64,000 nucleotides of DNA from Micromonospora okii. Lineage in GTDB: Bacteria; Actinomycetota; Actinomycetes; Mycobacteriales; Micromonosporaceae. Position numbers and translations under genes: made by a program. Within the stretch, counting starts at the first letter, position 1. Every line of letters starts with the position of its first letter. Of this stretch, positions 34,912 through 44,150 are shown piece after piece. The notes below the pieces were generated by a model. It was not told the origin of the DNA. It worked only from the letters and a program-made list of their open reading frames with translations, and did no database searches. The stretch covers positions 177,415 to 241,414 of the forward strand of contig NZ_BBZF01000023.1 of the NCBI RefSeq assembly GCF_020884795.1, read 5' to 3'.

Positions 34912-36164
34912 GCCGGCTCCCCGGTGGGCAGCTCCGCGCGGACCCGCCAGCGCCCGTCCAGCGGGCCGGCGGCGAATTGGCCGCCCAGCAGCACGGCGCG
35001 CTCCCGCATCCCGATCAGGCCGGCGCCCGCGCCCGGCAGCGCGGCGCCGCCCGCCCGGACCGGGTTCGTCACGGTCACCGCCACCTCCACCGGCCGGTAC
35101 GCCACCGCCACCTCCGCCTCGCCCGCGCCGTGCTTCAGCGCGTTGGTCAACGACTCCTGCACGATCCGGTACGCCGCCAGGTCCACCCCCACCGGCAGCG
35201 GCCGGGCCTCGCCGGTCACCTCGGCCCGGACGGCCAGCCCGGCGGCGCGCATCCGGTCCACCAGCCGGTCCAGCTCGTCGAGGCGGACCCGGGTCGCCTC
35301 CTCGGTCGGGTCGACGGCGCGGCCCGGCGCGGGCTCCCGCAGCAGCCCGACGAGCTGCCGTAGCTCCGCCATGCCCTGCACGCTGTTCTCCCGGATCACC
35401 CGCAGCGCCGAGGTCACCTGCTCGCCGCTCAGCTCCGGCACGGAGAGCGCGGCGGTGGCGTGGATGGCCACGGCGCTGAGGTGGTTGGCCACCACGTCGT
35501 GCAGCTCCCGGGCCATCCGGGCCCGCTCGGCGTGGACGGCCTCCCGCCGGTCCAGCTCGGCCAGCCGGGCGGTCTGCTCGGCCCGCGCCCGTTCCGCCGC
35601 CGCGCGCGCCCGCTCGGCCGCCGCCTGGTCCCGGTACTGCCGCACGCTGATCCCCGTCAGCACCGGCATGACTCCGACCAGCACCACCGGCGCGGCGAAG
35701 CCCACCGCGCGCCACGTGCCGGCGACCAGCACCCCGGCGACGGCGGCGAGCAGGCTCAGCGCCACGGTGCCGCGCAGCAGCCAGCGCCACAGCCGGGGCG
35801 AGCCGTAGACGCAGGAGTCGTAGAGCACCTGGGTGTAGATCAGCGCGGTGCCGATGGTGGGGCCGAGGGCGGTGTCGACGAGGAACGCCGCCGTGCCGAG
35901 GGCCAGGCCGGTGCGGGTGGCGACCCGGCGCAGGCCGACCGCCAGCGAGACGGCCAGCAGCGACGGCAGCAGGGCCGCCGTGGGCACCCCGGGCGGGGGA
36001 ACGACTACCAGGTTCACCCCGAGGGCGAGCAGCGCCAGCCCACCGGCCAGGGAGACGGCGGCGAGCGCCACGTCCCGGCCCAGGGTGCCCGAGCCGAGCC
36101 ACGGTGGCGGTCGCATGGCCCGATCCCACCACACCCGCCGCCGCGCGGGCTCCGACCGGGGCAC
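34908..36164 (-). CDS. Membrane sensor histidine kinase (HisKA_3/NarL-type partner)
   Basis: GTG 36164 has GGAGG 7 nt upstream; ATG 36116 is an alternative. The 418-residue protein has about five or six membrane segments to residue 175, a coiled coil, and the H-box MARELHDVVANHLS with His222. The ATPase domain follows (LTNALKHGAGEAEV, then GAGLIGMRERAVLLGG). It phosphorylates the response regulator encoded immediately downstream. The extracytoplasmic loops are tiny, so sensing is probably within the membrane. Confidence 0.93.
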   Translation of the reverse strand: MPRSEPARRRVWWDRAMRPPPWLGSGTLGRDVALAAVSLAGGLALLALGVNLVVVPPPGVPTAALLPSLLAVSLAVGLRRVATRTGLALGTAAFLVDTALGPTIGTALIYTQVLYDSCVYGSPRLWRWLLRGTVALSLLAAVAGVLVAGTWRAVGFAAPVVLVGVMPVLTGISVRQYRDQAAAERARAAAERARAEQTARLAELDRREAVHAERARMARELHDVVANHLSAVAIHATAALSVPELSGEQVTSALRVIRENSVQGMAELRQLVGLLREPAPGRAVDPTEEATRVRLDELDRLVDRMRAAGLAVRAEVTGEARPLPVGVDLAAYRIVQESLTNALKHGAGEAEVAVAYRPVEVAVTVTNPVRAGGAALPGAGAGLIGMRERAVLLGGQFAAGPLDGRWRVRAELPTGEPA

Positions 36165-36307
36165 GAGGCCGCCTCCGCCGAAATAGGTACGGCCCGCCGC
36201 GTCGCCGGGTGGGTCCGCCCTTCGGCGTACCCGGATCTCGTCGCGCCGGTGGAGGCCGGGGCCCGCCGCGGCCGACAGGCTCGTATCCGAGGAAACGGGA
36301 GGTACGC

Positions 36308-36847
36308 GTGCTGGTCGCGGTCATCGTCGGGTGTGAGATCGGGTTCTGGGTGGTGCTCGCGGCGGGGCTGCTGGCCCGCTACGTGCTGCGCCGGCCGCGC
36401 CTCGGCGCGGCGCTGCTGGTCTGCGTGCCGCTGGTCGACGTGGTGCTGCTCGCGGCGACCGCGCTGGACCTGCGGCGCGGGGCCACCGCCGACGTGACCC
36501 ACGGCCTGGCCGCCGCCTACCTCGGCTTCTCGGTGGCCTTCGGCCACTCGATGGTGCGCTGGGCCGACCAGCGCTTCGCCCACTGGTTCGCCGGCGGGCC
36601 GCCCCCGGTCCGCCCGCCGAAGCACGGCTGGGCCCGCGCCCGGTACGAGTGGCGGGAGTGGGCCAAGGGGCTGCTCGGCTGGGCGGTGTCCTGCGCGCTG
36701 CTCGGCGCGGCGATCCTCTACGTCGGCGACGCCGAGCGCACCGCCGTGCTGCGGAGCTGGATCCTGACGCTCACCGTGGCCATCGTGATCTGGCTGGTCG
36801 CGTTCCCCGTCTGGGAGACGGTCTTCCCGAGCCGCCCGAAGCGCTGA
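36308..36847 (+). CDS. Integral membrane protein of unknown function
   Basis: The start GTG 36308 follows GGGAGG and excludes a long unsupported upstream extension. The 179-residue product has five likely membrane segments: VLVAVIVGCEIGFWVVLAAG, LGAALLVCVPLVDVVLLAAT, VTHGLAAAYLGFSVAFGHSM, LLGWAVSCALLGAAILYVGD and WILTLTVAIVIWLVAFPVWE. I do not recognise a named family. It is divergent from the two-component system, which may regulate it. Confidence 0.8.
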   Translation: MLVAVIVGCEIGFWVVLAAGLLARYVLRRPRLGAALLVCVPLVDVVLLAATALDLRRGATADVTHGLAAAYLGFSVAFGHSMVRWADQRFAHWFAGGPPPVRPPKHGWARARYEWREWAKGLLGWAVSCALLGAAILYVGDAERTAVLRSWILTLTVAIVIWLVAFPVWETVFPSRPKR

Positions 36848-36947
36848 GCCGGTACGCGCCGTACGCGGCACCCGCCGGCCCCAGTACGGTGTCAGGGCGC
36901 GCGAGCCAGCAGCCGGCCGGCGCGAGGGCGAGCGTGAGGAGACCGGG

Positions 36948-37262
36948 ATGGCGCACGGCGAGGCCGAACACGGCTGCGCCCAGGGGGAGCCGTGCCGGCC
37001 GGGCCACCACGATCCCCAGGCGGCGGGCAAGCACCGCCGCCCGCCGGGGCCGGCCCACCCCGCCGAGGCGACCGGCCGCGCCGAGGACGACGCCCCGCTG
37101 CCCCGCCAGCGCACCCCCGAGCCGTCCGCCGAGGGCGAGTCGGGGCGCTCCGCCGCCTGCCGCAACGACCTGCCGGGCTGGGCCGGCGCGCACCGGCACG
37201 GCCCGGTCCGCCCCCGGCACCGGGCGCTGCGCCGGGAGCGCCCGCCGCAGCGCTGGTGCTGA
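36948..37262 (+). CDS. Putative small hydrophilic protein (104 aa)
   Basis: ATG 36948 has GAGGAG about 8 nt upstream. The product is rich in His, Pro, Arg, Gly and Glu and has four scattered cysteines (HGCAQGEPCRPGHH at the start, AACRND in the middle, WC at the end). It has no fold signature I recognise and could be a disordered metal-rich protein or a spurious frame. The opposite-strand frame has no better support. Confidence 0.4.
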   Translation: MAHGEAEHGCAQGEPCRPGHHDPQAAGKHRRPPGPAHPAEATGRAEDDAPLPRQRTPEPSAEGESGRSAACRNDLPGWAGAHRHGPVRPRHRALRRERPPQRWC

Positions 37263-37385
37263 GCGGGGCCTGACCGCCCGGCCCCCTACCGGTCCCGCGC
37301 GGGCCCGCCCCTACCGGCCCTGCGCCGCCTCGACCGGCCCTGCGCCCCGACTGCGCCGCGCCGGTCAGCCGTGCGGCGGGTCAGT

Positions 37386-37425
37386 GGGTCAGTGGGTACG
37401 GCGGCGGGTCAGCGGGTACGGCGGC
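37386..37425. repeat. 20-bp tandem repeat at the end of the secreted-protein gene
   Basis: GGGTCAGTGGGTACGGCGGC is repeated with one change at 37406-37425. The second unit covers the stop of the minus-strand gene at 37409, so the duplication extends into its coding end. Confidence 0.75.
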
Positions 37426-38065
37426 GGATCAGCAGCGCGATCCCGGCCAGCCCGAGGGTGATCAGCACCATCACCCCGACGTTGACCAGCAGGAGCCGCT
37501 GGAGTTCGCCGAGCACCTCGTCGAGGCCCTTCGCCGGCTTCGTCGACTCGTCGGAAAGCACCCGCTCGCCGCCGCCGATGCCGCCGCTGACCGTGTCGAC
37601 CTGCGGCTCCAGCGGCACCCCGGCCGCGCGCAGCGTCTCGGACATGGTGAGCCGGCCGAGGTACCAGCCGGCCTTCACCTTGTGCGGGGAGCCCGGCTGC
37701 TTCGCCGGCTGGTACACCCGGGGCCCGCCCTTGGCCAGCGGGTAGAGGTCGTACGTCTGGGTGGGGGCGTCCCCGGCCAGCACCACAACCGTGTACTTCG
37801 GGCCCCGGTCGGCGGGCTTCGGCCCGGAGTCCGACCGGATGCCCTTGAGCCAGTTCACCTGGTCGACGACCGCGACCACCTGGGCCGGGTGGGTGCCGGC
37901 GCGCAGCCGCAGCGGCTCGGTCAGCCGGTCGCCCGTGATGTCCACCCCGGCCGGTGGCTTGGGCTTCGGCGCGGCCTGTGCCGGGCCGGCCAGGCCCGCC
38001 GCGAGCGCCGTGGCCAGCAGCGCCCCTACCGCCGTGATGATGAGCCGCCTCACCTGTCGGACCAT
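37409..38065 (-). CDS. Secreted, C-terminally membrane-anchored protein of unknown function
   Basis: ATG 38065 is chosen because GAGGAGG lies 5-6 nt upstream and a signal peptide follows (LIITAVGALLATALAAGLAG). The 218-residue protein has an extracytoplasmic domain with DITGDRLTEPLRLRAGTHPA and KYTVVVLAGDAPTQTYDLYP. It ends in one membrane helix (LLLVNVGVMVLITLGLAGIA) and a basic tail. I do not recognise the domain. Divergence from the CopC gene hints at a shared promoter region and perhaps a metal- or envelope-related role. Confidence 0.75.
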   Translation of the reverse strand: MVRQVRRLIITAVGALLATALAAGLAGPAQAAPKPKPPAGVDITGDRLTEPLRLRAGTHPAQVVAVVDQVNWLKGIRSDSGPKPADRGPKYTVVVLAGDAPTQTYDLYPLAKGGPRVYQPAKQPGSPHKVKAGWYLGRLTMSETLRAAGVPLEPQVDTVSGGIGGGERVLSDESTKPAKGLDEVLGELQRLLLVNVGVMVLITLGLAGIALLIRRRTR

Positions 38066-38290
38066 CGCCGCCTCCTCGCCCCGTCGATTTGGATGGCTTC
38101 GCTGCAGGTCACGCGTCTGGTCGGTCGACGGCGGTGACCATGCCCACAGGGCGGGTGCCCACCTCAAGACTGTGCGGAACGTCGATCGGTTGCAGCTCGA
38201 CAATCAGGAATTGGAACTATTTGCGATCTCGGCCCGACTAACGAGTCCACCGTAGATCAGCGGGCGGATAGTACCTTTACGGAGGTGTAC

Positions 38291-38896
38291 ATGGGGGGAA
38301 GGTTCCCACGCGCGGCGCGTACCTGGATGGTCGCCGTCGGCGTGGCGCTCGGTGTGTCGCTCGTGCTGCCGGCATCGCCGGCAGCCGCGCACAACTCGCT
38401 GACCGGCAGCGATCCGGCCAACGGCGCGCGGGTGGCCGCCGCGCCGAAGCAGATCGAGCTCCGCTTCCTGGCGAAGCTGAACCCGGATACGACGAAGATC
38501 ACAGTCGTCGGGCCGGGCGACGTGGCCGCCCTCGGCGGCGAGCCGACCTTCTCCGGGTCGCGGGTGAAGATCCCGTTCGCGCCCGGCGCGGCCGGTCCCT
38601 ACGTGGTCAGCTACCAGCTCGGCTCGGCCGACGGCCACCCGATCAAGGGCCAGGTGCGGTTCACCCTCACCCCCGGCCCGTCGCCGTCCCCGGACGCGGC
38701 CCCGACCGGCGTCGCCCCGACGCCGGCCGCCTCGGCCACCGCCGCCCCCTCGGCGGCGCCGGTCGCGGCCGAGGAGGACGACGGCGGCGCTACCGGCTGG
38801 GTCTGGGCGCTCGGCGGGCTCGCGCTCGTCGCCGCCCTCGCCGCCGCCCTCCTCCTGCGCCGCCGCCGCCCGCCGGGCTCCGGGCCGACCCGCTGA
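38291..38896 (+). CDS. CopC-domain copper-binding protein with C-terminal membrane anchor
   Basis: ATG 38291 has GGAGG six nt upstream; GTG 38285 would overlap that site. The 201-residue precursor has a signal peptide ending in ASPAAAHNSL, so the mature protein begins with the His that coordinates Cu(II) in CopC proteins. The later GSADGHPIKGQVRF motif carries the other conserved His. An Ala/Pro/Thr-rich linker leads to a C-terminal membrane helix (WVWALGGLALVAALAAALLL). It likely buffers or delivers copper at the cell surface; no CopD gene is adjacent. Confidence 0.92.
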   Translation: MGGRFPRAARTWMVAVGVALGVSLVLPASPAAAHNSLTGSDPANGARVAAAPKQIELRFLAKLNPDTTKITVVGPGDVAALGGEPTFSGSRVKIPFAPGAAGPYVVSYQLGSADGHPIKGQVRFTLTPGPSPSPDAAPTGVAPTPAASATAAPSAAPVAAEEDDGGATGWVWALGGLALVAALAAALLLRRRRPPGSGPTR

Positions 38897-38918
38897 CCGG
38901 CCCTTCGACCGCGTCGGG

Positions 38919-38974
38919 CTCCGGGCCGGCCTGCTGACCGGCCTCCGGGCCGGCCTGCTGACCGGCCTCCGGGC
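38919..38974. repeat. 24-bp tandem repeat downstream of copC
   Basis: CTCCGGGCCGGCCTGCTGAC followed by CGGC occurs at 38919-38942 and 38943-38966, with a partial third unit. It is non-coding and lies before the gltX/copC terminator. Confidence 0.75.
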
Positions 38975-39057
38975 ACACCAGCGCGGGGTGCGCGCACCGG
39001 CCCGCTTCGCCGCGTGCGCACCGGCCCACCCGGCCGCGTGCGCAGGCGCGGACGACG

Positions 39058-39089
39058 AAGGGGCCCGCCGGACGACCGGCGGGCCCCTT
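39058..39089. terminator. Bidirectional terminator between copC-type gene and gltX
   Basis: AAGGGGCCCGCCGG, a 4-nt loop ACGA, and CCGGCGGGCCCCTT form a perfect 14-bp hairpin between convergent genes, with short T runs on both sides. Confidence 0.9.
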
Positions 39090-39102
39090 CTCGCGTACCG
39101 GA

Positions 39103-40512
39103 TCAGGGCAGGCGGAGGCGGGCGGCGCGCAACCGGGCGAGGGTGCGCTCCCGGCCGAGCACCTCCAGCGACTCGAACAGCGGCAGCCCCACGGTGCGGC
39201 CGGTGACCGCCACCCGGACCGGCGCCTGCGCCTTGCCCAGCTTCAGGCCCCGCTCCGCGCCGACCGCCTCCAGCGTCGACTTCAGCGACTCGGCGTCCCA
39301 CGACCCCAGCGCCTCGTACGCGGCGACCGCCGCGTCCAGCAGCTCGGCCGCGCCCTCCTTCATCGCCTTGGCCCACGCCGCCTCCTCGATCAGCGGCGAG
39401 GCCAGGAAGAGGAAGTCGACGTTGGACACGATCTCGCTGAGCACCGCGATCCGGGTCTGCGCCAGCGGGGCCACGGCGGCGAACGCCTCGGCGTCGAACT
39501 CCTCCGGCTGCCACGGCGGCGGGGCGATCGTGTCGGTGCCGGTCAGCCACGGCCGGCACGCCGCGGCGAACTCGTCCACCGGCAGCGCCCGGATGTACTC
39601 GCCGTTGAACGCGCGCAGCTTCTTCTCGTCGAAGAACGCGGGGGAGGGGTTGACCTCGTCCAGCCGGAACTCCTCCTCGATCACCGACCAGGGCACGATC
39701 TCCCGGTCGCCGGAGGGGGCCCAGCCCAGCAGCATCAGGTAGTTGCGCATCGCGTCGGCGAGGTAGCCCTCGTCCCGGTACGCCTCCAGGGCGACCTTGT
39801 CGCGCCGCTTGGACAGCTTCTGCCGCTTCTCGTTGACGACCACGGGCACGTGCGCCCAGATCGGCGGGGTGACGCCGAGGGCGTCCCACAGGAGCTGCTG
39901 CTTCGGGGTGTTGGGCAGGTGCTCCTCGGCCCGGATCACGTGGGTGATCCCCATCGTCATGTCGTCGACGACGTTGGCCAGCAGGAACACCGGCGACCCG
40001 TCGCCCCGGGCGATGACGAAGTCCTCGATCAGCTTGTTCTCGAACGTCGGCTCGCCGCGGATCAGGTCGACCACCACGGTCGTACCCTCGTCGGGGGTGC
40101 GGAAGCGCAGCGCCCGCCCCTCACCGGCCGCCAGGCCCCGGTCCCGGCAGAAGCCGTCGTAGCCGGTGTACTGCGAGCCGGTGCGGGCCTGCACGGCCTC
40201 GCGGGTGCAGTCGCAGTAGTACGCCCGGCCGCCCTCGTGGAGGCGCTGCGCGGCGGCGCGGTGCTCCCCGGCGTACGACGACTGGAAGTAGGGGCCCTCG
40301 TAGCTGTCCCGCGCGATGCCGATCCACTCCAGCGCGGAGAGGATGCCTTCGGTCCACTCGGGCTTGTTGCGGGCCGCGTCGGTGTCCTCGATGCGGAGCA
40401 CGAACACCCCGCCCTGCTGCTTGGCGAAGATCCAGTTCTGCAGGGCCGAGCGGGCGCCGCCGACGTGGAACATACCGGTCGGGGAAGGGGCGAAGCGTAC
40501 ACGTACCGTCAC
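39103..40512 (-). CDS. gltX: Glutamyl-tRNA synthetase
   Basis: This 469-residue class I synthetase charges tRNA-Glu. The HIGH-type motif is FAPSPTGMFHVGGARSA at the N-terminus, and the KMSKS-type motif is KLSKRRDKVALEA. Cysteines in YYCDCTREAVQ and GFCRDRG lie in the acceptor-binding region. The length is normal. It is transcribed alone, with repeat copy 7 upstream. Confidence 0.96.
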   Translation of the reverse strand: MTVRVRFAPSPTGMFHVGGARSALQNWIFAKQQGGVFVLRIEDTDAARNKPEWTEGILSALEWIGIARDSYEGPYFQSSYAGEHRAAAQRLHEGGRAYYCDCTREAVQARTGSQYTGYDGFCRDRGLAAGEGRALRFRTPDEGTTVVVDLIRGEPTFENKLIEDFVIARGDGSPVFLLANVVDDMTMGITHVIRAEEHLPNTPKQQLLWDALGVTPPIWAHVPVVVNEKRQKLSKRRDKVALEAYRDEGYLADAMRNYLMLLGWAPSGDREIVPWSVIEEEFRLDEVNPSPAFFDEKKLRAFNGEYIRALPVDEFAAACRPWLTGTDTIAPPPWQPEEFDAEAFAAVAPLAQTRIAVLSEIVSNVDFLFLASPLIEEAAWAKAMKEGAAELLDAAVAAYEALGSWDAESLKSTLEAVGAERGLKLGKAQAPVRVAVTGRTVGLPLFESLEVLGRERTLARLRAARLRLP

Positions 40513-40542
40513 GTCCCCAGCCTACGGCCGCCGTCGACGGAG

Positions 40543-40598
40543 TAAGGAAGGGCCCCTTGTTAACGCTTTCTGTATAGGAAGGGTCCCTTCCTTACACC
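40543..40598. repeat. Intergenic palindromic repeat, copy 7
   Basis: TAAGGAAGGGCCCCTTGTTA, centre ACGCTTTCTGTA, and TAGGAAGGGTCCCTTCCTTA form a long hairpin between gltX and the MFS gene, where it may terminate the beta-glucosidase operon. Confidence 0.85.
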
Positions 40599-40611
40599 CG
40601 ACCCCAGGCGG

Positions 40612-41940
40612 TCAGGGGACGCTGCGTATGCGGAGCACCAGGGCGCTGCCGAGCAGGGTGACCGCCGCCGTGACCGCGTACAGCGTCGGGTAGCCGCCGA
40701 GGTGCACCACGATCGGGGCGGAGAGCGCCGGCCCGAGCACCTGCGGCGCGGAGTTGGCAATGTTGATCACCCCGAGGTCCTTGGCCCGGTCCGTGGCCGC
40801 CGGCAGCACCTGCGTGATCAGCGCCGCGTCGACCGACAGGTACACGCCGTAGCCCGCGCCCAGCAGCAGCGCGGCGATCACCGCCGTCGACCAGACCGGC
40901 GCGGCGGCCAGCAGCGTCGCGGCCACGGCCATCACCACCCCGGAGACGATCACGTACGCCTTGCGGCGGCCGGAGCGGTCGGACAGCCGGCCGGAGACCA
41001 CGGCCGTGAGCGCCGTGCCGAGGGTGTAGAGCAGGATCAGGATCAGCAGCCCGCCCTCCGGGTCGGGGTGGCGCACCCCGTCGGCGAGGAAGTACAGCAG
41101 GTAGAGCGTGCCCAGCGCGTTGCCGAGCTGCACCAGGAACCGGGTGATCCAGGCCCAGGCGAAGTCGGGGTGCCGGCGCGGGTCGACCCACATCGAGGCG
41201 AGCAGCGCGCGCGCCCGCAGCGCCGGGCGGTGCCCCCGGGGCAGCGGGTCGTCGGCGGTCAGCAGCGCGAACGGCAGCGACAGCAGCAGTACGGCCGCCG
41301 CGACCGCGACGTAGCCGGCGGCGTTGCCCGTCACCAGCGCGGTCACCAGCACCGCGCCGAGCACCAGGCCGAGCGACTGCGGCACCCCCACCCAACCGGA
41401 GACGCCGCCGCGCTGCGCCACCGGCACCCGGTCCGGGATGCCGGCGGTGAGGCTGGCCAGCATGGCGTTGAAGCAGACCTGCGCGGCGACCCAGCCGAGC
41501 GCCACCCCGGCGACGGTGTCCTGCCGGGCGAGCAGCACCAGCGCGAGGGCCCCGAGCACCGCGCCGCCGGCCGTCCAGACGTGGCGGCGGCCAAGCTCCC
41601 GGCCGGCGAGCCGCGGGCGGGTGCGGTCGGACAGCGCCCCGGCGAGGGGGTTGGCCAGCACGGCGGCGAGCGCGCCCAGGCCGGTGACCAGCGCGAGCGC
41701 GCTCTCCTTGTCGCCCGGGGCGATCCGCTCGACCTGCTGGGGCAGCAGCACCTGGATCGGGGTGAAGAAGGCCATCCACACCCCGAGGTTCGCCGCGAAG
41801 ATCAGCGCGATCCAGCCCCGCCGCACCGGCACGGTCGGCTCGGCGAGCGCGGCGGGAGGCGGCGCGGTGGGAGGCGGGGCAACCGGCGGCGGCGCGGCGG
41901 GAAGAGGCGGGGTGGCCGGCGGCGGGTCGGCGGCGGCCAC
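40612..41940 (-). CDS. MFS transporter (GPH/sugar-type)
   Basis: The 442-residue protein has a disordered Ala/Pro-rich N-terminus and twelve membrane segments. MFS loop motifs are visible: NPLAGALSDRTRPRLAGREL after TM2 and SGRLSDRSGRRKAYV after TM8. The pattern resembles glycoside/pentoside or other sugar porters. Its start lies 5 bp after the stop of the GH1 beta-glucosidase, so the two form an operon and the transporter probably imports or exports a beta-glucoside or its product. Confidence 0.9.
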   Translation of the reverse strand: MAAADPPPATPPLPAAPPPVAPPPTAPPPAALAEPTVPVRRGWIALIFAANLGVWMAFFTPIQVLLPQQVERIAPGDKESALALVTGLGALAAVLANPLAGALSDRTRPRLAGRELGRRHVWTAGGAVLGALALVLLARQDTVAGVALGWVAAQVCFNAMLASLTAGIPDRVPVAQRGGVSGWVGVPQSLGLVLGAVLVTALVTGNAAGYVAVAAAVLLLSLPFALLTADDPLPRGHRPALRARALLASMWVDPRRHPDFAWAWITRFLVQLGNALGTLYLLYFLADGVRHPDPEGGLLILILLYTLGTALTAVVSGRLSDRSGRRKAYVIVSGVVMAVAATLLAAAPVWSTAVIAALLLGAGYGVYLSVDAALITQVLPAATDRAKDLGVINIANSAPQVLGPALSAPIVVHLGGYPTLYAVTAAVTLLGSALVLRIRSVP

Positions 41941-41944
41941 CGGC

Positions 41945-43330
41945 CTACTCCGTCGACGGCGACGCGGGGCCCGCCGGCCGGGTGACGGTGTCGCGGAACC
42001 AGGCGTACGAGGACTTCGGGGTACGGGCCTGCGTGGCGAAGTCGACGTGCACCAGGCCGAAGCGCTTGGTGAAGCCCTCTGCCCACTCCCAGTTGTCCAG
42101 CAGCGACCAGACGAAGTACCCGGTGACGTCCACCCCGTCGTCGATGGCGGCCCGCACGGCGCGCAGGTGCCCGTCCAGGTAGGCGATCCGCTCCGGGTCG
42201 TGGACCCGCCCCTCGGCGTCCGGTACGTCGTCGTACGCGCAGCCGCTCTCGGTGACCTGGATCGGCGGCAGCCGGTCGCCGTACCGCTCGCGCAGGCCGG
42301 TGAGCAGCTCGCGCAGCCCGTCGGGGGCGACCGGCCAGCCGAACGCGGTGCGCGGGTACCCGGCCAGCTCCACCAGCTCGAACGGCAGCGGCGAGCCCTC
42401 GTCGGGGGCCCGTACCCCGGTCGGGTTGTAGTAGTTGACCCCGAGCACGTCGATCGGCGCGGCGATCACGGCGAGGTCGCCGTCGCGGACGGCCTCCGGG
42501 TTGGCGCCGGGCAGGTCGGGGTAGCCGAGGCCGAGCAGCGGGTCGGTGAAGAGGCGGTTGTGCAGCGCGTCGTACGCGGCGGCGGCCCGGTCGGCGTCGC
42601 CTCTGCCGTCGGCGGCCCGGTCGGCGTCGGCGTCGCCGGCCACGCTCACGGGCGAGTAGTTGTTGGCGATGGCCACCGGGCTCGCGGTGCGGGCGCGCAG
42701 GGCGGCCACGGCGAGCCCGTGCCCGAGGAGCTGGTGGTGGGCCGCCGGGAACGCGTCGAACAGCAGCGCCCGGCCGGGGGCGTGCTCGCCGGTGCCGTAC
42801 CCCATGCTCATGTGCACGAACGGCTCGTTGAGGGTGATCCAGAGCTTGACCCGGTCGCCGAGCCGGGCGGCGACCAGGTCGGCGTACTCGGCGAAGCGGG
42901 CGGCGGTGTCCCGGTGCAGCCAGCCTCCGGCGTCCTCCAGCGGCTGCGGCAGGTCCCAGTGGTAGAGCGTGGCGACCGGGTCGATCCCGGCGGCGGCGAG
43001 GTCGTCGACGAGCCGGTCGTAGAAGTCCAGGCCGGGGGCGTTGGCCGGCCCGGTGCCGCCGGGTTGGACGCGGGGCCAGGCGACCGAGAAGCGGTACGCC
43101 GAGACGCCGAGCCCGGACATCAGCGCGACGTCCTCGGCGTGCCGGTGCCAGTGGTCGCAGGCGACGTCGCCGGTGCTGCCGTCGGCGACGCGCCCCGGGG
43201 CGTGGGCGAACGTGTCCCAGATGGACGGTCCGCGCCCGGCGGCGGTCGGCGCGCCCTCGATCTGGTACGCGGAGGTGGAGACGCCCCAGCGGAATCCGGC
43301 CGGGAACGGGGGCAGCGGCTCGGTGGTCAT
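41945..43330 (-). CDS. bglB: GH1 beta-glucosidase
   Basis: The 461-residue enzyme has the GH1 start PPFPAGFRWGVSTSAYQIEG, the acid/base motif TLNEPFVH, and the nucleophile region QVTESGCAYDD, where ITENG is replaced by VTESG with the Glu kept. WSLLDNWEWAEGFTKRFGLV near the end is diagnostic. It hydrolyses beta-glucosides such as cellobiose in the cytoplasm; no signal peptide is present. A short Asp/Ala/Arg-rich stretch around residues 225-240 (DADADRAADGRGDADRAA) is an unusual insertion. Confidence 0.94.
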   Translation of the reverse strand: MTTEPLPPFPAGFRWGVSTSAYQIEGAPTAAGRGPSIWDTFAHAPGRVADGSTGDVACDHWHRHAEDVALMSGLGVSAYRFSVAWPRVQPGGTGPANAPGLDFYDRLVDDLAAAGIDPVATLYHWDLPQPLEDAGGWLHRDTAARFAEYADLVAARLGDRVKLWITLNEPFVHMSMGYGTGEHAPGRALLFDAFPAAHHQLLGHGLAVAALRARTASPVAIANNYSPVSVAGDADADRAADGRGDADRAAAAYDALHNRLFTDPLLGLGYPDLPGANPEAVRDGDLAVIAAPIDVLGVNYYNPTGVRAPDEGSPLPFELVELAGYPRTAFGWPVAPDGLRELLTGLRERYGDRLPPIQVTESGCAYDDVPDAEGRVHDPERIAYLDGHLRAVRAAIDDGVDVTGYFVWSLLDNWEWAEGFTKRFGLVHVDFATQARTPKSSYAWFRDTVTRPAGPASPSTE

Positions 43331-43563
43331 GCGCCCTCCAGGCGACGTGAGTTCCTCCGACGTGCGCGGGGCGCGACACGACGACGTCCGCGAACGCGAA
43401 ACATGCTCGGACTCTAGGCCGCGCCCGCGGGTCGCGCCATAGGCCGACGACGATCGAAGCGCAAGGGCTGTCGGCGTGTCTTTTCCGAAGAAGTCCCCTT
43501 ACGTCCGATTTGGCGCATAGAGTGCGGAATATCGCGGATGTCCTCAGTGGGGGAAGATCGAAA

Positions 43564-44010
43564 ATGATCCTCGTGGAACGCAGTGCGCACGTGGCGGCGC
43601 CGGTGGAAGCGGTCTGGGAAGTCGTCCAGCGGGCCGAGCAGTTGCCGGCCTGGCTGGCCGGGGTCCGTGCGGCCGAGGTCCTCTCGGGGGAGGGCTTCGG
43701 CCGGCGGCAACTGGTCCAGGCCGGGCGCGGGTCGGCGCACGAGGCCGAGGTGATCGCCTACCAGGAGCCGACCCTGATCGGCTGGCGGGAGCGCGCCAAG
43801 GGCGCCGGTGCCCGGGCGGAGGCCCGCACCGAGATCTACGTCCAGCTCACCGCCGACGAGGAGGAGGGCGGGACCATCGTGCGGCTCATCGTCGTACGCT
43901 GGCCGGCCGGGCCGGTCAAGGCCGCCCTGCTCCGGCTCGGTCTGCGTCGGGTCGGCGCCGACCTGGAGGACTCGCTGGCCCGGCTGACCGACCTGGCCGC
44001 CGTCGGCTGA
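43564..44010 (+). CDS. SRPBCC (polyketide cyclase/START-like) family protein
   Basis: ATG 43564 is preferred over TTG 43510 because GGGGGAAG lies about 8 nt upstream. The 148-residue protein shows the SRPBCC layout: VERSAHVAAPVEAVWEVVQR at the start, a beta-rich middle, and a C-terminal helix (DLEDSLARLTDLAAVG). The family binds hydrophobic ligands in a helix-grip fold; the specific role is unknown. It is followed by a terminator at 44042. Confidence 0.85.
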   Translation: MILVERSAHVAAPVEAVWEVVQRAEQLPAWLAGVRAAEVLSGEGFGRRQLVQAGRGSAHEAEVIAYQEPTLIGWRERAKGAGARAEARTEIYVQLTADEEEGGTIVRLIVVRWPAGPVKAALLRLGLRRVGADLEDSLARLTDLAAVG

Positions 44011-44041
44011 CCGGGCCCGTCCCGGCGTCACCCGCGATGGA

Positions 44042-44078
44042 GATGGCCCGGCATCCCCGCCAGGGGTGCCGGGCCATC
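44042..44078 (+). terminator. Terminator after the SRPBCC gene
   Basis: GATGGCCCGGCA and TGCCGGGCCATC flank an inner CCCC-GCCA-GGGG stem, making a 16-bp hairpin with one bulge. Confidence 0.85.
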
Positions 44079-44103
44079 AGCCACCCCCGGGGCGAGACGA
44101 CGA

Positions 44104-44136
44104 GGGCCCGGCGCGCGGTCACCGCGCGCCGGGCCC
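44104..44136 (-). terminator. Terminator after aceE
   Basis: GGGCCCGGCGCGCGGT and its exact complement are separated by a single base, giving a 33-nt palindrome 15 bp after the aceE stop. Confidence 0.85.
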
Positions 44137-44150
44137 CCCTCTCGTACGAC

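Noticed and set aside
36771..37220. Minus-strand 149-codon frame around 37 kb
   Set aside because: No start signal or domain, and it overlaps the well supported membrane protein gene on the plus strand.
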